Shown: positions 10,346 to 22,770 of the stretch, piece after piece
Layout: each line of letters begins with the position of its first letter
Position numbering within the stretch: position 1 is the first letter of the stretch
Source of the DNA: Caprimulgus europaeus
Lineage: Eukaryota; Chordata; Aves; Caprimulgiformes; Caprimulgidae
DNA: 64,000 nucleotides
NCBI GenBank assembly: GCA_907165065.1
Contig: OU015541.1
Location: forward strand, 10,364,501 to 10,428,500
Direction of reading: 5' to 3'
Made by a program: the position numbers and the translations under genes
Notes under the pieces: generated by a model
What the model was told of the DNA's origin: nothing
The model's input: only the letters and a program-made list of their open reading frames with translations
Database searches by the model: none

Positions 10346-13300
10346 AGAGTCATGGCAGACTCTGGTCATTCATCTTTCCACACAGCTTAAAATCAGATGA
10401 GTGCCTGACCCAATCTTTTTTCCTACTAAAAAAGAACAATACAAGATCATACTGCCCATGGTAATTTCTTTTAGCTGGAGATTTATTTCCTCCTCTTTTT
10501 CCATTGTCCCCCACATTGTTGCTGTTGCTTTCCAAGATGCTCTGAAGCTAGTGAAATAGGGTTTTTTTCCTCATAAATATTTTAAATCATGTAAATCCTC
10601 CCAGCGTACCAGCTGACATTTTAGATGTTGCATTTTTGCACTTGTGCCAGGAAGCATTTAGCATGTTACAGTTGCTTATGTTGTTGTACTTTTTTAAAGA
10701 AGGGAAAACAGTTCCTTCCTCTTGTGTCTCCAGCAGACAGACTGTTTCTCCTTGAGGAAGGAATTCACATGATCATATAGATGCGTCAGATAAATCTCTT
10801 CCCACGTTTGATATTCACTAAGTTGAATGATTGTTATTCCAAAGCCAATAGCTGGGATGGTTGTGTGATTTAATGTCTCTGGAGCAATTTTTTTCTTCTG
10901 TTCACAAGCTTTCATGAAGTCTAAAAATGAAATCCTTCAGCTTAGAAAGACTCATTAACTGAACACTCTCGCCTGCGTTATCTCCACAAATATTTCTCCC
11001 TGTTTGTTTGTTTAACGCTGGCCAAGAGTTCCAGAAATACTTTTAAGATAACAAAAATGGGCATCCAGATTGGAGAGGAACTCTGTATTTAGAAACTCTG
11101 AAATACTACTGGAGGGGGTGGCTGTGCTGTTAACTCCTTTCTGGTTGCTCTGAACCTCTATGGCACTGGAGGGTGAGTCATGACATTCTTCTGTATATAA
11201 ATGTTTTTCCCATCCTCGATGATTTAGAAAAAAAATACCCTGGGAACTCTAATAATACAATACACCTCTAGTCCCATCACTGAGTTCATTAACGTTGTTG
11301 CCTCAGAGAGACTAAATCAAGCCACGTCCTGAAGACAGTGAAGGGCCAGAGCTGACACGGCTCAGTATTCACTGTGCCCACGTGCACTGGGGGCAGAAAC
11401 AGCCACAACCTTAATTCTGGAGGGGAAAGAAGGGGGAAAACTGAGGGCTGGGTGCTGGTTTATCAGGGGATCTTACAAACCAGCTTCCTGCTGCAGAACA
11501 CACTTGAGAACACTGAGCCTTTACTACAAATTCACACACACACATTTTTTACATGTACACTGGGGATGCTGTGTTGCTGCCAAATTGAGTGTCCCTAGGA
11601 GACAAAAGCAGGCACCTTGCTAAGCTTGACCTACAGGTGTTTCAGGGACAGAAGCCGAGTGACTTCCCCCTAATATAAATAATACTTCAGTTCTGAATGT
11701 GCTGGTTTTGTGAGATAGTGGCAGAAGGGGGCTTTTTTCAGACTCTAAAGGATGACTTACAGTTTTTAATTAAAATGTGTGTTAGTTGGACTGCATTTTG
11801 TTACCATGTTTTTAGGTGCTTCTGCAGAACCCAATGCCTTGACAGGCCCGCAGTGCAGTTCTTGCTGATATTTTATTTTCAAAGCTTTTTTTTTTTTTCC
11901 TAAATATGTATTTAACATTGTTACAGTCCTCAAACCATTTCATGCAAGAGCCATCAAAGTAAAGAAGAAATGGACACACTGGTGCCCAGGTATATGTGAG
12001 AAAATTTCATTGCACTTGGCTGTAGTTTCTGGGCTGAGAAACACTCTCTGCAAGGACACAGAGCCTTCGGTGAGATACAAGACTATAAACAACGTGTTTA
12101 TTTTCCTTTCCTGCTTGGATGGGTTTCACCTCACTGCCTTGAAGCTGCCTACAAGGTAAGTATCTAATCCACGGTGGTTCCTGAGCTCTCCCTCTCGCCA
12201 GTGAAGATGCACAGGCAGGACAAATTGCTCTCTGATATCCATCTACCACCGTTCCCTTAGTCCTGGCCTCTACTTGCTGTCACAGGAACTTTGATGTCTT
12301 ATTTTTAGACGAGTTTTTGTGGTTTTAGAATGAAAGTCTAATTGTAGCCAGATACTAATTTCAGTGAAGAACATTACATGCAAAACCTGACGCATGCTGG
12401 TTAACGCGGAATGTGCTGGGCAGTGGTAATCTCAACTCAATTATCTGTCCATAGTGGTTGAAATTTAGTTAGTGTTTTATGGTGAGGCACCAGCTGGTGC
12501 TAAGATGTTGCTTAACTGAAGAGCCACTATTAACCATTAATAAAACTGATAGCATGACACATTCCTGATGGCATAGATGTGCTATCATATCTTGGCAACG
12601 GTAGCAGGAGGAATTATTCTGCCTGGCTTCCAGTCTTGCCTTCATTGTAAAAGGCAAAATAATGAGGCTGTAATTACCCAGCTTGGAACTAAATGAACCC
12701 AACTGAAAATGCTGAATGATGAAAGATGACTCCTAACAGCTTCCCAAACTTAGCTTGTTGGATACCATCACTGACGGTGCCAGTGTCAGCTCCTGGCTCT
12801 TGCTGGGCTGTATCCAGAGCCAGCAGGCACAGCTCGATTGTTGGGACTGTGGTGGTGCCTCAGTTTGAAGTACCACTGAACAAACAGTGGTAAATATACC
12901 ATAACCCTTGCTGAAACATGTTTACATGAGGAAGTCAGCATGCAGCAAATCAGGATGAAATTCATAGCAGACAAGTCCCTCCATATTAATTCTTGGGGTA
13001 CAGAACCCTACCATGTAGTGGTTTACTCCAAATTAGTAATTGCTTTGCAGGTGGGTTGACACACTCCTCACATTTCAATATCAAATCTATGAGGTTTCTC
13101 TAATTTTGCATCTTAAATTTATCTAATAAACCAGTAGATTCAATGAGTTGTTGTTTTTTTTCCTCTTAATGCAAATAAAGTTGGGGAAATGGGGGTTCTA
13201 TTGGTTCATTAGTTCTAGTTCTCAGTTTCACACAATTTCTTGTTAGCCAGCAATGTAACCACTTCCCAAATTGGTTTGGACACTGAAAAGCTGGTGACCT

Positions 13301-14957
13301 TCTGCCTTCAGCACAGAGATGGTGTGTTTGGTGGAGCTGTTGGAGAGACGAGGATGAACTTCCCATAGCAATGAAGATGCACAAAGGAATGCTTCTAGGT
13401 GCCCAACTGGCTACATTCTTGTTCAACTCATCCTTGAACACTGCAGAGATTTAATTGTATTATTAATGATTTGTTACAGTGCCTCAAGACTTGGATAAAT
13501 AATAACTTAAAAGGCTTCTTAATCAAAATAAAGAGGATTTTCCCTCCTGGTTGCTGACTTTGAGCCCTCTTCTCCGCAGGAAAGCAGGCAGCGCTGCTGT
13601 GGAGCACACACCTCTTGTCCAAACAGTGACATCTCCTGCTGGTTGCCATAGCGATGGAGAGAGCAGAAGCTGGTTTTGGGGTAGCAATTCTGCAATGCAA
13701 GTGCCTGTTTGGTCCAGCATCCCCTTGCTTAGCAGCTCAGTCAGTTGGCCACGTCCCAGCAATGATGGCCAGCTTGCAAAGTGCCCAGCTATAGAGTGGT
13801 CCATTTTACAGGTAGTCAGCTTCTTGTAGAGGTTGCTCCCTTGAATGTGTCTTTGCAGGTTGGCCAACATATAGAAATATGTTGAAATATAGAAATCTGT
13901 CTGTCCATACAGAAATAATGGCATAACTGCCACACCAATGGCTTGCAGCATACACGGCAGGTCACAGATGTTGCAGCCACCTTTGCTGTCAGGCAGCACT
14001 GCCATTTGGGCAAAGGGTATTTTGGACAGTGACTGGCATTTACATCTTGCTCAATATTAGAGGGCAAGGAACCCAAAACCCAGAGTTTTCGATCAAATAT
14101 GACTGAAACTTTCTGTCCCAGGACAGCCTGAATGGTGGGCTTTTATTAAAGGGTCTTCTGCAAGACCTTCTTATGAGACATCTAACTTGGATTCTTGGGT
14201 TTTAATGTATGGCTCGAGGAAGCTAATGTCTAATTTAAATGCCATTCCTAGATTATTCTTGCAATGGATAATCTGAATAAAGGTACTTGATGCTTTATCA
14301 GGCCAAGTTTTACAAAGCTGAAAACAACTACCTGAGAGATGTTATAAAAGAAACTATTTAATCTACAAAAGCGAGTGGCAGCTAGGATATGTATGAAAAC
14401 ATTAAACTCTTGTGTCCAAAAAGCTGTAATCCTACATAAAAGTGAAAATTTTTCACCAGTCCAAAAAACCCCAGCCCAGCTTTGGGAGAAAGCGAGAATA
14501 TGAAACAGATTCAGCTAATTAAGGGATCAGGTGGAGCACTTTAAAAACTAGAAATGCTAGAATAGCTGACACAAAAAGCAGCAAATAAAATACATCTCGA
14601 GGGCAGTGTGGAGTGAGATTGGCCACTATCAGGTGTGGAAGGTCTGGACCCACAAGACCATCGGGCTGTCCATCTGCGACAGACAGAGAGGAGCTGTCAA
14701 ACACCGTGCAGACACAGATAATGTTCTGGGCTGGGTGATAATCTGTCTCTGCAGAGGCCCTTTAGCCTTCTGTCCTGCTGCTAGCCAGCTGCCAAGAGGA
14801 GATGATAACACCTCTTTTCCTTTATTCTTGTCTGTCTTGGCTATTTAAAGGATTAAGCTTTCTGAGGCTGGGACTATATCTACTACTAGAGGAGGGATGG
14901 AGCGTGGGATCTCAGTCTGAGACAGCGGTGTAACACCACCAGGATCACTTGTGCTAC
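10346..14957. other. Noncoding interval, no gene recognised
   Basis: Mostly AT-rich unique sequence with short T-runs (for example about 11,886-11,900). A stretch at 12,500-12,720 looks unusually rich in TAAT/AATTA-type motifs. No exon with plausible splice sites and recognisable protein was found. Confidence 0.6.
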
Positions 14958-15049
14958 GGGATCTGCCAGGAGCAGAGCCATCAACGCCCACCTCTTGCAG
15001 TGGGAGTTGTGGGAAGTGGGAGTTGATGGCTCTGCTCCTGGCAGATCCC
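14958..15049. repeat. Strong inverted repeat (hairpin)
   Basis: Arms 14958-14991 and 15016-15049 are reverse complements at 33 of 34 positions, separated by a 24-base loop. Each arm contains 'ggagcagagccatcaac' or its complement. The origin is not recognised. Confidence 0.95.
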
Positions 15050-18000
15050 ACACCCCGCAGCATCCCGCATTCCTACCAGCAGCCACCATCATACTCTGCC
15101 CACGCAGGCGGTAAAGGAACAACAGGGTTTTATCAGCCCCTGCATCCACCCTGGGGTGGCAGAGCCCTTCTCTGGGCCACCCAGTATGCAGGGTGGCCCC
15201 ATCACCTCTGCTTACACCTCCCCGTGTCAGCCACTGCACACCTGGGCCACACCTGAAACCCAGGGCAGGTTCCCAGTCAGTGCTGGGAGCAGAGGGCTGT
15301 ATGCAACGCTTGAGTGAAACGCTCCCAGGTCTCCAGGCAAACCCTGTTTTTATTTCATGTACACTGTCAGCACAAACAGAATATTTTGTTCCCTGACCAG
15401 AACATGGAGCCCTTCCCAAGGAGCGCCCTGAACTCCTGCTGCTCTCAGACCAGATTGCAGGGATGCTGCACCTCCCTGATCTTAGTCTTTATGGCCTCAG
15501 GAACAGTTGGAACAGATAAACAGCACTGTGTCTAAGAGCATGGGATGCCACGGACCCAGGAACAGCTTATTGAGCTTGTCCTGGCTGTCACAGTGGCCAA
15601 CTGCTTCACAAGACAGCATCTAGTTACACATACCCCTTTAACAAGCCAGCAAGGAAAGCAGGGAATCATGCCAGGAGGTTACACTGAATTTTTTCTGACC
15701 TTAGGTAGTGTATATGGTGGAGCCTGGAGATTACAGTTCTTTGATTCAACACAGAGGATTCATAACCTTCATGTGATCCCTCACCACTCTGAAGCAGGAG
15801 TACTCCTTTCAGAATCTGTGGGGGGGGGGGGAAAAAATCACATGAAAGCCCGTTTAACTGAGAGCACAAGTCAGGATCAAAATATTTATGTGGGTTCTGC
15901 ACATCTGCAAGAGGAATCCTTGCCTGGCTGCCAAACACCAGATAAAAACCATAACCGTTGGCTGGTTCTTTATTACTATACCCTTTTGCTCTCCAAAAGG
16001 GAGAAGCACAACTGCCAACCCAGTCTGCTACTTGTTTTCCTCCAACTACTCCATCTAGCAGAACAGAGGGACAAAGGGAAGGAGCACCTGTCTGTGGACC
16101 TCAGAGGATCTCCTGCTTCCCTGCCAGCAAGACCTGAGCAGTCAGTCGTGATCAACTTAAGCAACACCTCTCCTGTTGCACCTTCTCATCCCAACAATAA
16201 CTTTTTAGCTCTTTCTGTGTATCTGACCCTTCTTGGCAAACAGGATGAACCTATTTAATTAATCCTTGCATATCCCCCCCTGTCTGAATGCGTCCCTGAG
16301 CTGACAGAGATGTTGCTATTCACCCTGTGTCCCAAACAAGAAAGCTTTTGCCAGTGGGCTGATTTTCTGGTGAAGCATGTGCTGGATACGTGACCTTTGT
16401 GGGTTTACATTGAAGAAGCTTCTGGATTCTTTTAGACAAACAAATCCCTTACCAAGCAGGATTTATGCTTGTTTTGTAGTCTTTGTGCTGCTAGCCAGCT
16501 GCCACGCTTTCTTCTGTCAGCAGCAGGTAAAGTGCTTCTTATATAGAGCGTGCAAGGGAGTTTGTAATGGTCTTCGGGACCCTCTGGGTAGAAGGTGGCA
16601 TAGGACAGTGCTGTCACTGACTGGCGACTCTGGCGTGCCATGAGACCTGGGTTTGAGACCTGCTTGTGTTTGTGGCAGCTGCAAAGAGGTAACCATCAAG
16701 TGACTTCTTTTGCAGAGCCTGTGGATGGAAGGAGTTTTGCAGAAACGAAGGATGAGAGGGTGCGTGACTATGATGGGTTTTCAGCAAAGGTTTTGAACTA
16801 GATTTCAGAGACTAGTAAGAAAAAGTTAATTTATTTTTCCAAACTGAATACATTCCCTAGGGAAAAGGGAAAAAGAAGTAAGTTTGGGCTGAGACTCCAA
16901 CCTCTCTAGCTGGGCAAAACCTTTTGGAGGTGTTTGGCTCAGCAGACAGAGGAGATAAAGTCCCTGGGAGCAGTGGCTGGGAAGTGACTGAGCTCGTGGA
17001 GTGAAATTGCCCAGAAGCAAAGTACAGCCACTCACTTTGCAATGAAAAGCTTTATCATCTCTGCACAGATTACTGGAGCTAAAAATAGCCCCAGCTCAAA
17101 GTAAACAGTTTTTTGAGTGTGCTCTACCCTGCTGGCATCTCAGCCCCGTGCCGAGCCACCGTGCCAGCGGCCACGATGTACGTCCCCGTGGTCCCGAGAG
17201 GGGCTCCCCACTGCCAGGCTCGACTCTTAGCCCTTGCCTGCTGATAGAGGTGACCCTGGAGGGGGTTTGCTAATGAGTTGAGCCTCATTACAAGCTTTTT
17301 TTGTGTTTCACTTGTTGATGAACCTTTCTGGATTAACAACTTCTAAAAAATCAAAATGAGTCCCCAAGTAATTCTTTCAGACATCCTGACACCACCCTCT
17401 CTTCCTTAACCAACAGCAAAGTGTGTCCTTTCTTTGACAGCAAAAATAGGGGCTTGTCACTAAATCTGCTTTTTACCTGTTGGTTTCTCTTCTCATGAAT
17501 CTCTGAGTACAAGTTATTTGATGGCTTAAGACATCCACACTTTCCTCAGGGAGCCCAGCAGATTGTTGAGATATGATGTTCTGCGTTTTTTTAGATCAAA
17601 AGTTTATTTAAAGTATTTATTTTGGAGGAGGAAGTCTGGAAAAAAATCAGGTTGTCACATTTTTTCCATGTGTGTCTTGTACCATTCCACATTTCCTCGC
17701 AATCTTGATGACATCAAGTGACACAGATAGCTCAGTGCCTGGGAAATGCAGCGGGAAGCTGCTCTTACGTGAGGAGGCTTCATGCTACATCAGGGGCTAT
17801 CGCAGCGCTGCTCTAACCCTGGCAGGACAGGCTTCTGAAGGAAACAAGGTTCAGGCTGCAAAAACATTCAGGTCAGAGGCAGGTCAGATCCTTTTGAAGT
17901 GACAGCTTATCTCCTTGGGCTTCAAAGCTTCCCGGAGGGTCCTTTGTGCTGGTGGCTTTTCTTGCTGGAGCAGGCAGCGCTGCTCCGGGAGTGGGTTTCT

Positions 18001-20219
18001 TTGTTAGCACCCTCGGGGATACTCTCACCTCATTTTGACACTTGCCCTACAAGATCACTCTGGTTTTGTCCTTCCTCCAGCTAAAGATTGACGTTTAACC
18101 ACGGGACAGCTTCTTGCTCTTCCCTGAGCCATGCTCTCATCCTGTTCTGCACCAGAGCAGGGAAGGTGGGACCGCAGCGTAGGCTGCAGGGCACTGTGGG
18201 ACCATCCCTTCCCTGGGGTGTTGCTCTCTGCATCCTGCTCTGCAGAACTACAAAAAAAATCCCTACAATTCTCTGCAGACCAACTGCATGGTCAACAGCA
18301 GCAGCAGCCACCAGAGCAGAGCCAAACCCGCCTTCATCCAGAGCAGCAAGGCCATTAACACCAGAACAGTACAGTATTAGGCAGATGGATGGAACAGGCA
18401 GCAAAAACCTCACCAAAAACAAGTGTATTAGTCAAGGAGAAGCCATAGAAGAACACTGACAGCCGTTAAAAGCTGTGGCAGCAGCTGAGTCAGTCAGCTC
18501 AAGGCTGTGATGCCATCCCTCAGGCAGGGCGTGCCAGCCAGGCAGCTATGATGCCTTCCCGTTCTGGTGAGATAGCAACTGCATGTGTTCATGGCCCACA
18601 CCTCTGGGTGAAAGTCTTACAGCTACAGGATGAGAGATGGTGAGCTTAGAATTAGCTAGAAGTTAGGGTGGATTTCCAGAGAAAAACATCAGCTTTCGTT
18701 TAAAAAGAGGAAGAATGAATCCATTGAGAGCTGTGTGGTTTTATCCTAAAGCTTTAAGATTTCAGGCAAACTTCTCGGCATCTCAGGATATTTTTTTTCC
18801 CTTGTGGGGAAAAAAAAAACCACCCCAAAAAACCAATATGTTTTATAGAAAATCCCAAACTGTGGTTTTCCACTTAAAAAGAGTTTTGATGGAAAATGTT
18901 TGATCAGTCCTTGTAGGGGAAAGTCTTGGATGAGGAGGGTGCATCTCACAGAGACAGGCAGGGTATTGTGGTAAATCCCTCACCGTTACTTTCAGTAAGG
19001 AGTAATGCGTGACTCAGAAGCACTGGAGAGAGATGACTTTCTGCCAAGTGATGCATCTCAGGAAATCAAACTGGCTTCCCAGGGCTGGTTTGGAAATAAA
19101 ACCAGAGTGAATCAGGAGGCAGAGGCACAGGGGGTCTGTTTGGGGATGCACTGAGCATGGGTATGTTTTGCTTCACTGAGGTCTGTGCCTCAGTATTGTC
19201 ACCAGGGTGTTTCCTGCACTGCCTGCTGCTTTTGTTTGTGTTTTTATCTCTTTCTGCGTGTGATGGCAGGGGTGTGGGTATCTATCACAGCACAGGGCAT
19301 GTTTTTGAGTGCACACAAACATAACCTGCCTGGAGGCAGAGATGCTGGCAGAGGTGGAGCAGGTCTGATTGCACAGCCGGTGCTGGGGTGAGAGGAGAGG
19401 CTGCTGGTGCTCCTCACCAGGGGTCCATCTCTCATGGGAGAGCAAGACCTTGCTTCTGTGTCTGTGTGGTGCTCAGCGAGATGGCAGGCTGGGACACTGC
19501 TCACTTGGCACACATCCTGAAATAAAAGCTCATCTAGCTTGAGAGAGGACTGGATGCAGTCCTTGGTAAATGCACTCCAGTGGAGTTGTGCCACTTCTTC
19601 TCTCCTTTACAAGGCTGAGGACCACAGTGTCCTTACAGCAGGGATGGAATAAGTCTTCCACTCTCCCAGCAAAGCAATTAGCACTAACAAATCCTGTTCC
19701 AGTCTGGGCATTCAGGCAGGAGCCGGCAGCAATACCCACACCCTTGTGAGCCCTCACACAATCCCACCACGCTGGCAGGGCTTTGCAGGAGAAAGGCTAG
19801 AGACCCAGCACTGCAGCCAGCTTATTCATTTGGCTTAAGCAACCTGGTGGTGTCTCCAAGGCTGATGTGACACAGGGAGGTGATGTCCACCCAGAGGGAT
19901 GTTCCTGGGCCCTTGGGGTGACAAAACCAGCCAAAATTATTCTCCTGGAGGGTTCCTGAGCTCACTGAGAGCTCCCAGGCTGGGCTTCACACCAGGGTGG
20001 ATACAAAGGTATGGGGTATTGCCTTGCCCTGAACATCATCTCCTCCTCAAATCTGACTGCTGTCACCAGCTGTGCATGTCACCCCCAAATAAAGCTGTCA
20101 CCCAGGGGCAGATGAGCTGAAGCACGCTTGGATTTTACCCCGTGGAAGTCTGCAGAGCAAAAGGCACTGTAAAAAGACAGAAACAAAACTATTTTTTTTT
20201 TTTTTTTTCCTGGGAGGCA
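15050..20219. other. Noncoding interval, no gene recognised
   Basis: Unique DNA with a G12 run at 15820-15831 and a T-run at about 20,191-20,208. The longest frame (15545-16258, 237 codons) spans the G12 run and has no recognisable domain, so it was not annotated. Confidence 0.6.
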
Positions 20220-20560
20220 CTTGCCCGGTGCTACACCTGGTAAAACAGCTCGGGCTGCGTGGGGTGTGCTGGTGCCTGTGGCCAGGCCCTGATGGAGGAG
20301 ATGAACAGTGGGACACAGGCAGGACGTGCATCCCAGCGACGGGCTGGAGAAAGCCGGGGGAGCAGCGGGTGGGAGGAAGCACCCACAGCCCAAGGCGCAG
20401 TGCCGAGCACCGAAGGAAGGACGTCGGGCACACGCAGCTGCCGGGAGATGGGGTTACAAGGCGACACTAAACAAAGATCCCCGCGAAAAGGAAACAGATC
20501 CCTCCTGCCGACTGTAAGGTAGGAGCCGAGCGGTAGCGGCTTGACATCATCGGGATGAGC
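20220..20560 (+). promoter_or_regulatory. GC-richer patch, candidate alternative first exon of PKIG
   Basis: Locally raised CpG content within an otherwise CpG-poor interval. It ends in a donor-like AAG|GTAGGA at about 20,518, with a CRE-like TGACATCA at 20,543-20,550. PKIG genes in other vertebrates use several noncoding first exons. Assignment here is a guess from position and composition only. Confidence 0.3.
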
Positions 20561-22674
20561 ATTGGATTACAGCAGGACTGACTCGGGAGGGAGGAGAACA
20601 CGCCCCTCGGCCCCAGAAGTGCAACTTCATTTAACAGCTCCCAGTACAAGGAAACGGCAAGTCTGAAACTGGTTGCGACTCCCCCAGCTGCCTTGGCTGC
20701 TGGCCACGCCGGGCAGAGAGGCCAGGAGGGTGCAATCCAACCGCGATTTCTTCCTCGGCAGCAAGACCACGGAATCAGGGATTCGAGAAGCTGCAGGAGC
20801 TGGGGTGGCTGTAAGTGGGGCTGTACACGCTGCTGTGGGCACATGGGGCTGGGGTGGTGGGTGGCCAGGAGACCTGCCTGGCAGCACAGCGAGGGGCTGC
20901 CCTCCTGCTGGCCCAGCACGGCAGCGTGGGAGCTGGAGATGTGCTGCGATGGGGCGATGGGGTTAGAGATATGGTTAACTTGAACCTAAGCCACTGCCAA
21001 CAGTGAGATTGTGTTGCTGCCCACAAACCGTAGGCTGGAAAAACTAAACTGCATCCCGGTTTTTGTGCTGTTGGAAGAAATCGTTTGTAGGCTGATGGCA
21101 GGGAGGTGGCTGCCTTTTCACTTGGAAAATAATGCAGTTCAGTACTTGCTGCGAAGGGGTAGGAAGGAAAGCGGACCCGACAGTCAGAAATCAAAGGATC
21201 ATGGATCAGTGACCCCCATGGGGATTTCTGGCCTCATTTCTGACATATGACCATTTTATTCTGAGCAACTCACTGAAGGGAATCCCTTACAGCATCAGGG
21301 TGGCTCTGTGCTCGCATGGGAACAGATGCCAGCCTGTGGGACAGGCACCCAGCGTGCCATCCATGTGGGGCTGTGGCGTGGATCCATCCTCGGGGCTGTT
21401 GGGAGCTGCGGGGCTGCCCAGGGCTCCCCTTTGAACCACAAGCGGGGGCTTTGCAGAGCGCAGCAGCGGAAGCAGGCTCAGAGACTCCCTGGCATCCAGC
21501 TTTCCAAGCAAATGTTTTAAAAGGCAAAGACTTGGGATAAAAAAAGAACTGCTGTGTGGTGGTATTCTCAGGAGGCTTTGCAAATTCCTCCACCTCGGAG
21601 CTGTGTGTCTTTCTCTCCTCTCTCTGGATTCCCCTAAGCAGCTGGTAGCGAGCCACAGTGGTGAGCTTTCACATGCACATAATGCCTTGGCCCCAAAGGG
21701 GTGTTCAAGAAACATTTCCCTTTGCTTGGAAGGAGTAAAGGGGTCCACAGAACAAAATTCAAGTGCAGCTGTGAACCTGGAAGCAATGCCTGGGGTGGCT
21801 GGGCTGGTGAAACAAACTAGGAAGAGTCAAATGAGCAAGAGGCAGCGCTAGTGGGATGCTGAAGCCGTGCAAGAGCACAAGGAGACTTGTGGAGTAGGGA
21901 TGGCTTGGCGGGGTGGTTGAGACCATCAGATGGTTGCAGCACCTCGGGCTCTGGGCTGTTTGCTCATGGAAAGATCGGTGTGCCTGGCTTGGGTAGCTGT
22001 GGGGCACACCTTGGCTTCTGAGACTCTTGGCTGGAAAGAGCCACCCTGCTATTGTGTGAGGGATAGTGTTTGGGGAGGAAAAAAAAGGATGCACGAAGAG
22101 ATCCTTAATGGCTGGATTAATTCATAATGCAGATAGAGGTGAAATGTCCGTTTACAAACGTGGATGCACCAGTAGTGCTCAGTATGCCTCCAGCACAGAA
22201 CAGGGCAGTGAGTCAGTTAGAGCCCCCCACGGACGTACAAGTCCCCCATGCCATCATTTTCAGGGACAGTTTCGAGCAGTATGAACTAAGTAGTGCCTTG
22301 AAGAACTGGAGACCAGTAAATGAAGTACACAGATGAAAGTCCAAGAATATTCATGGCCATGCATCTTCCAGCCACCCAGTATTTTGTAGTCAGTGACTGA
22401 TCCTGACGAGGACCACAGGCACACGGTGAGCTAGAATGCAGTTTTGCTTTTTTTTCCCCCCCTTATCCTCTTATTCCAAAGAAAGGTACATCTCCTTCCA
22501 AGCCCACTCAGAGGAATAACCACAGGCATACAACCTGGGCCCCCAAAATAATGCTGGAAAACATTTTCCAAGTTGCTAACACTTCCTCATCTCCCACATT
22601 TCAGAGCCAGTTCCTGCAGCATACTGCTGTGCATTGATTCCTCCAGCCTGTCTGGGCAACCAAACACCAGCCTT
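20561..22674. other. Noncoding interval, no gene recognised
   Basis: Several overlapping frames of 60-150 codons lie at 20.4-22.1 kb on both strands. None has a recognisable protein or paired splice sites. Confidence 0.6.
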
Positions 22675-22770
22675 ATTCCTATTCTACAGGGGCTACACAG
22701 AAAGCAGATGATTTTCCTGGGCTCATACAAGGTCTGTGGCAGAATCAGGGATGAATCTACAAGTCCATAA
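22675..22770 (-). repeat. Ancient MIR-like SINE remnant
   Basis: Reads 'attctacaggggctacacag', then 'aaggtctgtggcagaatcag' and 'ggatgaatct'. This resembles the reverse complement of a MIR core (attttacagatg..., cacagcc..., ggcagagc.gggatttgaac). Diverged; family-level call only. Confidence 0.4.

Noticed and set aside
15545-16258. 237-codon open frame on the plus strand
   Set aside because: No recognisable domain, runs through a G12 tract, no plausible splice or promoter context; long chance frames are expected in 64 kb read six ways.
20775-21194. 139-codon minus frame and neighbouring frames at 20.4-21.2 kb
   Set aside because: No domain, no matched splice sites, overlapping frames on both strands.
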